From: Oxytricha trifallax
Taxonomy: Eukaryota; Ciliophora; Spirotrichea; Sporadotrichida; Oxytrichidae
DNA: 64,000 nucleotides
Direction of reading: 5' to 3'
NCBI GenBank assembly: GCA_000711775.1
Contig: ARYC01000584.1
Location: forward strand, 1 to 64,000
Part shown: one piece after another, positions 34,908 to 48,000 of the stretch
Layout: each line of letters begins with the position of its first letter
How positions within the stretch are numbered: the stretch's first letter is position 1
Translations under genes and position numbers: made by a program
The notes under the pieces: generated by a model
What the model was told of the DNA's origin: nothing
Database searches by the model: none
The model's input: only the letters and a program-made list of their open reading frames with translations

Positions 34908-37100
34908 TCATAAGACACACTAATTGATTAATAATTATATAATTAAAAAATAGTTATTTATTTTATTACAGAATTAAATTTGAAGAAAATATTCACTACT
35001 TGCATTCTTAATGAACAAGGGGAACTTCAAATTCGAACTATCCAAGCTAACAGCATCCTATTCATATCTACGATTTTTTCTAGGCTGCCTATTGAAAGTA
35101 CTCATAAACTGTTTATTTTCTTCTAAGAAATTTCTTCTGACTGGGCTCCCACCCACACTACTTGAATTTAACGTGTTTTATTTCATAAAACTGATTCCTT
35201 CATCGAAACTTTCATTTTAAAAGTTAAATATCTTGCTTTCTTTCCTTTAAACCTTTCTATGCTACTTTTTTAAAATGTCCTTAAGTTTATTTCTAATTAA
35301 TGACGTTTGGTCGTCTGAAGTGAGATCAGGGTTGATGTACTTATCTATTATTTCAGAATATTTTTGGAAAAATTTAATAGGGGAGAGACGCTTTAAATGT
35401 AGTCTTTCTAGAGTAAAAACATCTTTGTATTGCTTAGATAAGAGAATCTTCAATTTTAATAAGATAAATGAATCATAAGATATATAGCTGATAAAAATAA
35501 TTATTGTACATAGGAGTTAAATAACGTATTTTTATGAAAATTTTGGCTATATATACTTGGGTTAAAGGAGCTTTTTCTCGCTATCAATTTTAGAATATAG
35601 TGAATGATCTTATCCATCTTTTTACATCTCTAATTATTTAAGTATTTCATTTTTGCTATAGCCCATATCAAGCATATTTTCTAGTTCTTTTAATCTCATT
35701 GAAGGATTTGATTGCAGATTTTTAGGGGCATATTTCTTAAGGACTTAAGCTGAAATATCTTGAATATTCTATATTTGAGAGAGATTTAGGATTTTATGAT
35801 GAGGAGATACGTTTTAGCTCAAACCTTTTGTTTTCTTTGAATTTTATGAAGTAGAACTGCTGCTACTACTCAAATTTAGATTTCTATCGTTCAATATGTT
35901 TTAAATTGGATGTGAATTGGTCTTAGAGTCTATATTTGAGGTATTCATTCATTTATCTTAACTGAGAATTTTTAAAACCTTTTCTGACTACTTTTGATTA
36001 AATGTCAAATTGAATGAGCAATTCTATTTGTCTTAATCCTCTTATTTAACATTATTCTTATAAATGGAAGTATGTAACAAACTTTCACCTTGATCTTAAA
36101 TTATTATGGATGGTTTTTTACTAAAAGCTCTTCTTGTATTGGTTATAACTTTGAAAGAATCATCATCAATTTACTTCTATTTTATTTGAAATTTTTATTC
36201 CAGGATAAAGTCATTTAGAGAAGGTTCATGGTCTTGGTTTGAATTTTCTTGTTTATTCTATAAATATTCACTTTACCTAGGAGTATTAATACCCAAATGA
36301 GAGAATAATAATTTTATATGTGAAAGAGAGATATAGAATAAATTAAAAACTAAGATGGTATTAACTAATAATCTAGAACCATTAACTTAATTTATTTCAA
36401 GAAACTCTTATAAATAAAAGATCCCTTATTTTAATTTCAATTTGTACGCTTTTTTTTGTATTAAATAATATGGTTTATTATTTTGTGTTTAAGATTTCAT
36501 TGGATTAATACTTGAAATCGATTTATGTAAATTAAGTAAATTACCTCTATTGTTATTTAATCTTCGATTTATCTTAGGCAATACATTAGTTTTTTGTTAA
36601 TTTTCATTTTATCTTTATGGAATAACATTTTATAAATCTTTTTAGTTCTACTTGACTATATTGCTATCTCCTTGCTGTTATTATTATTATTATGAGTAAT
36701 ACGTCTCTACTGAGTTAAGTTTGTAAATTTTCTCATTAATTTTTTTCTAAATGGGTTCATCAACTCTGGGATCGTAATTTTTATGAAAAAATAGGTTTTT
36801 ACGCAATTCATTTCTCGCTTGAGAGAGGGGCATTGAATCATTCTAAGATCTCACTGGTATTATGATCTTAGATTTGGAATTCTTATGTGAAATGTTCAAT
36901 ATTTGAGATTGAAATTGTGGAGCGTTAATACTTTTACTGTTGAAATAAATTTAGGGTTTTAAATTGCTAGGGATTAATTAAAAACTATTAGATATGGTGG
37001 AAGTGGAAATTTACTCATTAATTATTGTCAAATATACTGACTTTTATAAATAATTCTTAATCTAATTAAAACTAAAACAGTTTAAATAGAATTATAGAAT
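34908..37100 (-). CDS. Low-complexity (N/S/Q-rich) protein, unrecognised
   Basis: The minus strand shows long coding-like frames. 37060-36560 includes TSTISNSFQLIPSNLKPQ and NYDPRVDEPIQKKINEK plus a CAA/TAA Gln tract. 36290-35950 includes SFKVITNTRRAFSKKPSIII. 35948-34980 includes YAPKNLQSNPSMRLKELENM and LERLHLKRLSPIKFFQKYS. An in-frame TGA at 35949-35951 (DK-stop-MNTSN) separates two frames that otherwise agree: either two genes or a gene with an unresolved interruption. The formal stop of the last frame is at 34908-34910, but the final codons are AT-rich. No domain recognised. Confidence 0.55.
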
Positions 37101-37175
37101 ATTGAGCCATTTAATTGAGAAGCTTAAGAGCTGTTTAAATTATCAATCTTTAAATTTCTTAGAAGTAATTCCCTA

Positions 37176-40100
37176 ATGGATGGAGACTAAAACCGAAACT
37201 TTGGTGAATTAGGAGCAGATTTGTATTCAATTGGCTGTAGTATTCGAGGTCTTGAATAATTTCGATGAGAATTACTGATGGTTAGTTATTTTTTATATAT
37301 AAAATATTAGAAAAATCAATAAATTGAACATTATATAAATTCATATAAATGTAAATAAAATGAAATAGGATCATCTGATATTTTACTTTAATTAGTTGGG
37401 TGGGGGACAATTAATCAATAATAGAAATATTCATTTTATTAATTAATCTTTATACCATACTATATTATATAAAATTAACTATCTATTTTTAATTATATAT
37501 TCATATAAACCTTATTATTTGCCTTCACATTTTTATAGCTGAATGCTATATTGGAATCCCCTCCCCCTTCTCTTATAGTATCAGAATCTATGAAAAATGA
37601 AATGGTAATTAAATTAGATGCTGGAAATAAAATAAAAATATTAATACATTAAATAAATCCTAAATTGATGTCTGACCAAGTAATATAAATGCCAAACTAA
37701 ACTTAGAATCATCAGAATTAGCTTCCCAATTCTTCTCACTCCAATTAAAGGTATATATCTTACTTTTAAAATAAGTATGGTTATTCATGATTCATTAATA
37801 TAGGAGAGGGTAGTAGTAAATGTAGTAGTTATAATAACTAAATTCGCAAAGAATACCTGCTATATAAGTGAATTATTAAAGTCAGTAGTAGCCTACGATC
37901 TAATCAAGCAGTGGTTTGAATTTAACAACAAATCATTATTGTGGGAGAAATGACATTTAATTATGATGCTTTATATTATAGATCAATTTTCAACTATATT
38001 ATATAAAAACCTCTACACTAATTAAACTAAAATGAAATTTTGTCTTTCAATTAATTTTTTTTATTGAATAATAACAAATAAACACATCGAGTTCATTAGG
38101 AAGCATAGACCCTCGCCACTAGTAGTTCCAGAATAGCTAATTAAACATCAATAAGTAAAATCTAGGAAATTACCAGCAATAATTACACTCAAAAACTATG
38201 CGTGGTGGGCCTCACACAACTCCAAATTTAAAATTATTTAACAATCGACATGGGTAATTATAGAGTAGATAAGAGGCTTGGACGGATCACAATAACAAAG
38301 ATTATTTATGGATTTGAAATTATTTAGTAGAAATAAGTTATTAAATTAAAAATGATATGTAGAATTATCTAAAACAAAATATTGCTCATCTTTTATTTAA
38401 ATAATCTTCTATTTTTATATGTTTCTTAGAATTCACCATAGTCGAATTCTAATCATTAAATCAAATTTATTTCTATATTTGAATTATCAACCTATGTCTC
38501 AATAATCATATGTTAATAATGTGAGTTAAGATAATGACAAGTTTCAATCTTCTCCCCAAAACCCTAAGTCCTCGTAAACTTAGCTGCCTACCCATAACTT
38601 TGTGGAAATGTTCGATAAGTCAGAGCTCATAGTAAAAAGTGGGAGTAATGGCAATTAATCCCCATAATATGCTGCTTATAACATTAAAAATGGCTTGTAT
38701 ATCAGACCTAACAGTCCAACAACAAACAATATAAACCATTAAGATTCTTCGAAAAATCTTGCGAGATAGTAGCCAAGAGAGTATAGAAGTGCTATAAATT
38801 CTATACCAATAAGCTAAAATAGATTGAATAACACAATGAATTCTAACATTTTGATTACCGAGGAAGATAAAAATATCAGTGACTAGGGATATTATTAATT
38901 TGTGAGTATAGATTAACCTTAATATGCAGAAACTTCAAAATTTATTATGTCTATAAAATTAAATGGCATTATTAATTGCAATCAATTAGAGAAGAAGATA
39001 TTCTTGAATATAGATTCAAGAATTTTCATATAATTAATCCTGTACCTACTGAGGAAGATCAAGATTACTATGACAACGTACATTCAAAATAAATAATTGC
39101 ACTTCCGTTTTTATGTTATCATAGTCAAAATAGATTTCTCATTTTTATTTTGATTTATCAACTCAAAATCCTTAAATTCAAAATTTCAATAACCAGCAGT
39201 AATTTGAGTAGCAAAATTAAGATTAACAATAGCAGAGGTTTGCACCTCCGCCCACCACAAATTTATTCAGTCCTCCCCAAAATTTAACACCCCCAAGTGA
39301 ACAAAACGTGAACCTATTGCCTAGTGCACATAGTTATTCACCTTAGTAATTGATCTAACAAAGCCAAAGCCAATAGTAACAAATTATTTAACAACAACAC
39401 CAACCACATAGAGGTATCCAAGTGAACTAAAATTTCTCTCAAGCTTAAGACCAGGTTTAACTACTATAGCAGTAATAGTAACAAATACAGCCAAATCAAA
39501 GTAATTAAAACTTCCAAAATTAAAATGTTGGATATAACACTGCTCCTCTTTTATCCCCTAATCATTCTGAAGACTTGTGGAATGCATCACATAATCTTAC
39601 GGCTGCGACATCAAATACTGTTGGATCTACTGCTATGGATTCATTTATAATCAACATGACACCTTCTGAGTTTCTCAGCAGACATTTCATATTCTAGCAT
39701 GAAGGTGGAAATGGTGGTAATCAATTTTTAATTTATTTCTTAGTTAGTTTACTCGCACTTATGTTATTCTCTTTAAACGATATATTTAAAGGTAATCCAC
39801 AAATCATATTGGTTTAAAGACCCCCTCCACCCAGTCCCTTAAAAACTGAAGAAAACTAACTCTAACACTAGAATAGCTAAATTTTAGATTAAAGCAGTAG
39901 CCAAGTCTAAAACCTCAATTATATTAACATGTAAGATCTGGAGAATCACATAAATCAGCACCATTAATCTTCGCTTTTGAGCTCCTAGTAACCTTCAATT
40001 ATTGTGGTTAATGATTTAATGAGTAGCTCATTTATTTAGTAAAATAATCACAATTAAGAAGCTTAAGTATAGTAAAATCCTATAGCAAGACGATTCGATT

Positions 40101-40640
40101 TTTAAAGCTAATCATCCCTTAATAATAACTAGAGTATACCTTAATCACTTCAGTACAGTAATTTTCAAAGTTGTAGTCCAAATGATCGAAGATTGGCTGT
40201 TGTTAATAATAATCACATGAATTCTGATGTCAATTTATTGCAAACTTCTTCCAGTCGTGTTAGTTAAATCAATAACTCACCTGTTCATCGTAATAACAAC
40301 ACTAACAATTAATCTTTTACAAATATTTGTAATAATATTAATTTTCAATAATGATTACACCATATTTATCATATTTAAACGACAATAGACTACTTTTAAT
40401 TATATTTTTAAGTAAAAAATCTTTGGTATCCTCAGTATACTAAGAAGTTCTTGAAAATTAGCAACGATCAAATCAAACAGCAATAAAAGGTCTAGAAAGA
40501 GTAATCGAAGAAAACGAGTAACTGAAGTAACAATTAGTTAAAATGGAATTGGAAATATAGAAACTTCACAGAGAAAATTAGCAATATTAAAGAGTTATAG
40601 CTGGACATGTTCAACATTCAATAATTTACTATATATATAT
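37176..40640 (+). CDS. Q/N-rich prion-like protein with C-terminal coiled coil
   Basis: Several blocks read with TAA/TAG as Gln: MDGDQNRNFGELGADLYSIG at 37176, then SSSLGSIDPRHQQFQNSQ (38090) and KSELIVKSGSNGNQSPQYAA (about 38620). Next are an extremely Gln-rich stretch at 39185-39500 with PPPTTNLFSPPQNLTPPS, a PPPPSP segment (39815) and Asn/Ser/Gln runs to 40370. A coiled coil (40430-40620) includes LERVIEENEQLKQQLVKMEL. AT-rich segments between blocks (such as 37280-37530, 37990-38090, 38290-38460, 39710-39790, 40370-40410) are IESs or introns I could not fully place. In-frame TGAs near 37271 and 37673 are unresolved. Low complexity rules out a family call. Confidence 0.55.
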
Positions 40641-40951
40641 ATATATATTTAGAGGAATAGTATGGGGGGGGGTATATTTAATCATGAAATAATATTAAAT
40701 ATGCTGATTGTCCAAATGCCACAATTATATAATAGTAAAATAATTGAGTATATGATATTTTGAGATTTAAATTTGATTTCATAATTTGGAATAAAAAATA
40801 CAATATTTATAATTAAATTATCAAGATTATAGCATCAAATGAAATAATAAATAACTTATATTAATCCAATTTGCTAACTATAAAGGATTGTAAAGAATAT
40901 TGATATGACAAAATTGTAATTCTATATGTAATAATATAAAATACTTTTATT
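40641..40951. other. AT-rich spacer with G-run
   Basis: An AT dinucleotide run (40631-40648) and a G9 run near 40664; no gene. Confidence 0.5.
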
Positions 40952-41603
40952 CGTACTTTTGGGGGGGTACCTGTCTCACACCCCCCACTTTTAACTATAG
41001 TAAAAATAAAAACTAAAATTATCTCACTAGCCAAATTTGGGTCGAAAATCACGAATTAAATAATTAAAAAACTTTTTGGTAACAATTTGAGGTATTATAA
41101 CTTTGAAAAATTTTTCGATTTATCATAAAATTAAAAAAAATAAATAGTTAATTTATGATAATCTTTTGGTGATTTTTTCCTCTAACAACTTTCACTTCTT
41201 AACTTATAATTTCATTTGTACTGAAACTTGGAGTCTATTTAAAATTGAATTAAGATTTAATAAAGTGAATAATCAATTATTTTATGAATAATATAGTTTT
41301 GTCACTCCAAATAATAGAATTAGTTGTATCCAAGTTTCAGTTCAAATGAAACTATAAGTTAAGAAGTGAAAGTTGTCGGAGGAAAATCACAAAAAAATTA
41401 TCATAAATTAACTATTTTTTATTTTTAATTTTATGATAAATCGAAAAATTTTTCAAGGTCATTATACCTCAAATTGTTACCAAAAGTTTTTTAATTATCA
41501 AATTTGTGATTTTCGACCCAATTTTTGTTTATAAGATAATTTTTGATGTTATTTTTACTATAATAAAAGTGGGGGGTGTGAGACAGGTACCACCCGTACT
41601 TTT
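40952..41603. mobile_element. 634-bp MITE with long inverted repeats and 9-bp target duplication
   Basis: The direct repeat CGTACTTTT at 40952-40960 and 41595-41603 flanks an element (40961-41594) whose two halves are long inverted repeats. The outer ends read GGGGGGGTACCTGTCTCACA and, complemented from the right, GGTGGTACCTGTCTCACACC. Further matching blocks run inwards for roughly 270-300 bp per side, such as the AACTTTCACTTCTTAACTTA block. There is no coding capacity. 9-bp duplications with long TIRs fit Mutator-type MITEs, and GG termini with 8-9-bp duplications also fit Merlin-type elements. Confidence 0.85.
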
Positions 41604-41786
41604 AATTAAATCATGTAAACTATAGATTTTAGGATATTTATAATAATATTTAATTTTTATTAAATTAGCAAATTTATTATTATTATGATGCATATTTCTA
41701 CATTTTTATAAATACATTTTAATATTTTAATTTTTATAGATTTTGGAATAAGTTGCTAATTTAATTTATATAATTTAATAATATAA

Positions 41787-44237
41787 ATGAAGCAGAATGA
41801 TGACGAGGTGGAGTGCAGCATAGAGAAGAAACTTCGTCAGGCCAAGAGAAATTCCATTCTTAATTCCTCGAGAAGCTAGGTCCATATTCAGTTGAATAGA
41901 TAGGACACTGAAGTAAAGAACAGGAGGAAATCCAGTTAAGCAGAAGAAATTCCTAAAGCAGATTAAACTACAAATTAAAAGGAAATTGTTAAACTTTAAT
42001 CGTAAAAATATGACATAATAAGTTATATTTAGGGGTTGAGAGATCTAAAAATATACTATAAAAAAGTACAAATAAAATTTATTGGCATAAATTTAAAAAG
42101 GATCATTTCTTCGATAGAGTCATTTTCCCCTTATGTTTTTGTCCTAAAGTTATATAAATTTATGTAGATAAAATTGTTAACAACAATGAAATTGATTTTC
42201 AAGGAGAAACAATCAAAAATTAAGAAGCTTTAAAAAAGGGAAAAACTTCAATAAAAATAAAAATTAAGGATAAACCAGAGAAACATAAAAATTCAGTTCA
42301 GCTAAACAGGGATTAGTCAATGAAAGATGTTATGATTTCGAGACTCGAGTAAGATAGCAGCTTAAATCCAAATAAAAATCTCAATTAAAGTTAATAAGAA
42401 GGAAGTGCACCAAGGTAAGATTCAAGCAAATAGTTAATTCCATAAAATAAAAAGTTGAGTTTCAACTCTCGCAAAGATTCTGAAAATACTGCATTTTATA
42501 GTTAAGTTATAAATAAAGAATGTTTATGATCCAATTATGAATCAAACTTTGACCTAGTCGAAGATTTTACATCCTTACTACTTTTTAGTTAAACCATTTT
42601 TAATAAAAACTGCGACTTTAAAGTCTCCCTAGAATATTCAAATAGAGCCGTTATTCCTAAGTTAAATTCCAAACCCCACAGATATAAACTCATTAGTGCA
42701 AGGCCTTATCAGTGAAACCTAAGAATAACTTTAAAAATAACAAATTACTGAATCTATTCTAAACAGACAGCAGTCTATAGCCAAAGAGAGATAATAGCAT
42801 CGCAATAGCATCCCCTTAATTCTATAAATGCGCTAGTAGACACTCAAGAAGAAAAGTGCTTTAAATACAGAGAGCGATAAAAGTTCTAGTCCAAGCAATA
42901 AATTCCAGGCTTAGCTCTCTCTATAGGCCAGAAGATCTTAATTAGCCAATTTAAAACCCATTGAAACTATGAATGATTAATAGATTAATTTGAATATCAT
43001 TAGAAAGGGCAATTCACCAAGTGGAAATGGTAACTTACTTAAGGTACAAGATAATTCTAATGAATAATATTTAAATTACAATCCCATATATGGTAAATTA
43101 TATTAAAAGAGTTTTATACATAAATTCTATATTCTAATAGTAATACCCCTTCCCCTTATAGCGTAGGGAGCTAAAGTCCAACAACTAAAAGGAAATTAAT
43201 TCTCTAAGACCCTGGTTTAAAAAGAAAGGAAATAATATAAAAGTTTTAACATTCAGTTAAAAAAGCTGTAGAATTAAAAAAGTAAAATGAATTTGGATCC
43301 AACACTTTTACTTCACTGACTCAAAGAGATGAAGAATAAAAAATTAAGAATTTAGATACCATATGTAAAATTTGAGACAATTTTTATAGAATTAAATAAC
43401 AAGTTTAATTATTATTAATACCTTCAACTCAAATTATCTTAGCACGGACTTGCAATTCAGCACTAATTAGTATTTCCTCTCACGGCCAGACTAAAACAGT
43501 AAAAATAATTTACCCATTCCAATGACACCCATGCTTAAGAGAAACAAAATGTCATTTTTTGAGGTTTTCAAGAATTTAAATCCATTTAAAAAAGCAGAAG
43601 TAAAAGTAACGGATTTAAATAGCGAGCTAGAATCTTAGATTTAATTTTTAATTATGTCAAACAGAATTATTTCATGTAAAATTTTAGAAAGAATTCTTTT
43701 TGTTTAACTTAGTAGTAAACCCAGATAAGCAATAAAACCAGATTGAAGATAATTAAAAGAAATTTGAACTTTATAAATTCATTTTTTTAAACAATCAATA
43801 AATTTAGAGAAAAATATATATGATTCTCTGTCGCTTAATGGACTAATATATGTCTTTTGTAAGTTAATTATAAATTTTACAATTGAATAATTTTTATCCT
43901 TGCTTAATATATAAATTGTCTAACAAGGTTTTAAGATCCATAAATCACAAGGGAAGAACGAAAAAAGCGTGCTAAATATTTATGGTGGAAAGCAAAGTCA
44001 GTTCTTAGAGCTATAAATATCTGGAAACAAATACAGACAGATATCTAGCTCTATGGCACTCACAATTATGAATTCAGAACTAATTTTAAAATCACCTAAA
44101 ATTAGAATTTACTCACTAAAACTACCTCTATGAGAAGAGAAATCCTTGAAGGGGTTTCAGGCAATAAAAGATTTCAGCCATAAAAAATAAATTTCATATC
44201 ACTTAATGATAAAAGCATAATTTTTGAATTAAAGTGA
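41787..44237 (+). CDS. Lys/Ser/Asn-rich protein, unrecognised, with IESs/introns
   Basis: It starts at ATG 41787 (MKQNDDEVECSIEKKLRQAK). Blocks follow at 42170-42530 (GETIKNQEALKKGKTSIKIK), 42600-43090 (IPNPTDINSLVQGLISETQE; NRQQSIAKERQQHRNSIPLI), 43165-43380, 43440-43640 (FFEVFKNLNPFKKAEVKV) and 43925-44237. The last reads TREERKKRAKYLWWKAKSVL and ends at TGA 44235-44237. The frame changes between blocks, so each gap holds at least one IES or intron (for example near 42040-42170, 42530, 43090-43160, 43380-43440, 43700-43920). No conserved domain recognised. Confidence 0.55.
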
Positions 44238-44359
44238 AAAAGAATTCTAATAAAGAGAGGGAGATTGTTAAAATATGATTGAAGAGCGGGATTTTTTTGA
44301 ATTCTTTTAGACAAATTAATGTACAACATTATATATAAGTACGCATATCAGTAAGAACT

Positions 44360-44782
<423 letters not shown>

Positions 44783-45094
44783 TTTGTTATTTATTTGAAT
44801 TTATTTAATTATTCAAAAGTAGCCCAACTTTAAATAGTCAGGGTAGAGAGGCAAGAATGCCAAATCTGCAATTCTATTGGAGGATTTTGAGTCTTTAAAA
44901 TATCAGTTAAATTGAATCAAATCAAAATTAAAGACGCAAATTAATCTCACTAAACTATTAAAAAGTCTCACAATTTGGGCAACTTTGATTACAAATTAAA
45001 AATCATAATTTAGTTGATTGTTAATCGTAAAAGTTAAACCTAGTAATTTAACTTAATTATAATTAAGACTATAATATTTTAATTCTTGAGTACA
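44783..45094. other. Divergent promoter region, H4 / SFT2
   Basis: A 312-bp AT-rich spacer between two divergently transcribed genes; no further element identified. Confidence 0.5.
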
Positions 45095-48000
45095 ATGGCA
45101 AATACAACTAGAGATAGCATAGGAAGTAGCTTCCTAGATAGTTCCTTTGGAAGAAAGGTTTCTACCTCTATAGTGGATAAATCAGGGACAAAATCATGCT
45201 GCCCTTCCCTAACGCTTAAATAAAGGGTTATTGGATATGGAATATGCACAGGATTAGGTAAATCAAGATGATTTTGAATAATAACTGTGTATAGGATTTA
45301 TCATTAGTTTGCTATCGTTTGGTATACTATTCTCAGTAATAACAGGAAATGTTACTAGGTTCGCGATTCCCTACACATTTGGAACCATTCTAAGTTTTTG
45401 CGGGTAAGTGTTTTCAAAATCTTGTCGAATTATCACAAATACTCCCTAATAATTACATAACTTATTTGCAATTTTTCTGACTATTTTATTAGGTCATTTT
45501 TCTTATCTGGCCCCTTGAATTAGCTCAAACGCATGTTTCTACGCAAACGTATAATTGTAACATTAGTGTGTATCACTTCTATAATAATGACCCTAATTTC
45601 TGCGATGGTAATAAAGAAACCTCTCTTGGTTCTACTATTTGTCCTAATATAATACTGCTCCTATTTTTGGTACTCACTCAAAACACCAAAACCCCTAAGT
45701 GAGGTTTATAAGTGCTTTGATTAGTAGGGAAAAGTTGGGGTTTTATTAGGGTTAGTAGAGAAAAGGCAGGTTTAATGAGACTTTAATATGTATTTAATGA
45801 GTATTAGTTTAATTATATCACACGAATTTTACTTGCTTGTCTTTGTTGTATCTCTTGAATCTCGCTTGCTTTAGTGGTTCGAGCATATCGTCTAAGGATT
45901 GTCTTGGATATGCTGGAGCTCTAACTATTATCTTCTCTATAATATTCTTTATTTCTTAGCATACATCAACTTTTTTTATGTGCTTCTCAGCTAAGCTAAT
46001 TGATTATTTTTCATATTTTGTATTAATGTAAGTCATATGCTTTCCATATCGCACTCTAATATTATTGCAGCTACTACTGCCCAAACATCCCACTAAATAG
46101 AGCCATTAGTCCATTTCTCTCTGATTGGGAAGTAACCTGGAGTACCAAGAACCTTTGCTAAGGTTACAATCTCTTAACTTAAGGCTCTATTAAAATCGAT
46201 TACGACTACTTCTAAAGGGCAAAGGTTAAGCATAAAATTTTCAGGCTTTAAATCTCTATGAACGTATCCAAGCTCGTGAAGTTCCTAAACACCCTTTATC
46301 ATATTAGATAGAATATCATTCAAGTCATCTAGGTATCTGTTTTAATATAGATAATCTCGGAGAGTCATTTCAAATTTATTTACCCTTAGTGCGATGAAAC
46401 CAACCCCTAAAATAACACCATCTAGCTTGAGCAAATTCTTGCAATCTTTTTTCTAAGCCTCTCTAAGTACAATATATTCGTTATCAAACTCATTTTAATA
46501 CTGCTCGTTTTTAAGGAGATAGCTGAAAGGATATACCTTGTAGGCATAGTCATCAACAACTTTGAGTTTTGCTTTAGCATGTACGTTTATAAGTAAGTAG
46601 TTTTCAATACAACTGCTAAGGTCTACTGCATTTAGTGCAGTAATATACATGGCTCTCTCTTAAAAGCATGCTAAAAAGACATTACCAGCAGGTTGATTCA
46701 TTAATTCTATTCACTTCTGCCTCTTGTCTTTTTAAGTCTCAAGATTATTAGATTTTCTTTTAGCGGGCACTAATTTCTAAGTCTCTTTATCTTAAATCAA
46801 GAACCCACTTAGGTGATGCTTTTGCAAATGCTTCTAACTTTAACTGAGTGAGTATAAGACTTCTAACAAGTCGTGCACTAGTACCTGCCATCGACCTTAT
46901 CATGCTTAAAATACACCTTAGCTTTCCCAGAGTGAACCTCTTTCATATGTCTCTTCAAACTGGAATCAGTAGAGAAAAAAATTTAGCAGTCTTAGCATTC
47001 AAAAGTCTTAATCCTTTAAATCTGAAGCTGTTCCTTTTCTTCCTCAACATATTTTATTAATGTTTAAACTTCTATCTCAGCTTTCTGTTTCATGTTTTAA
47101 AACAATATAATAAAAACCTGTGCTTTAAATTAAAGAGCTTTAGCTCTGCCTCCCTCTCAATATATTTAACTTCTTGTTTCTTGGTTGAACCAAAGTTAAG
47201 CATTGATTGACCTGCTCCTAAAAGTGCCGCTCCACGACTTAAGTTGACCGCCATGTTTAAATTCAAATTTAAATTTCTATTATAAAGCTCTTAAACCTCT
47301 ATAGCTATAGCTGGACTAAATAGAGTTGCTACAGCATTAATGATGGTTTGATCTCAGCTCTAAGACTTCATATTTATACTCAGTTTATAACTATAATTTT
47401 TGTAATTTTGCTCTTAATTATTTTGATTCTGGTACCAACTCAGATAAAGTTCAGTTTTGTACTTGTACCAATTAAGTTTTGAACTAGATTGGAACGTTTC
47501 CATTAAAACCTCACTGGATTAAAACTAGGTACTAATTAAGTTATGGCACTATTAAATTGCTACCAATTAAACTTAAACGAATTTAGTACCGGTACTAATT
47601 AAATTTAAACAAATTTAGTACAAATTTTATGGAACTAAATTAATAAAAATGGAGCTCCATCTCTGAAGTTTTTTACAGCTTCTGCAAACTTTCTCCACGT
47701 ATCTTTACAGGGTTGACCTTCTATAAGATACCCATATTTAATTGTAAGATTTTAAAGGATAGAATCCAGAAGCCTATAAATTAAAACTTGAAATTCATTA
47801 ATAGGAAGAGGAACAAAGATGGAATCGTTCAATGAACAAATGAAAAGGGTTGAGGCTCAAGAAATGATCTAAAGATTCAGAAGCAAGGAGGATCTCTATC
47901 GATACCTTACTTAGCATGGTAAAATAAATTGATGTTAATCAACGATGTATACAGTTGGTCTATTCCTTCCAACGATGGAAGGTACTAAAATATCATTCTT

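Noticed and set aside
37176-37275. Plus-strand MDGDQNRNFGELGADLYSIG as a protein-kinase fragment (GADLYSIGC)
   Set aside because: The resemblance to a kinase GVDLWSLGC motif is short and no other kinase motif lies nearby in frame.
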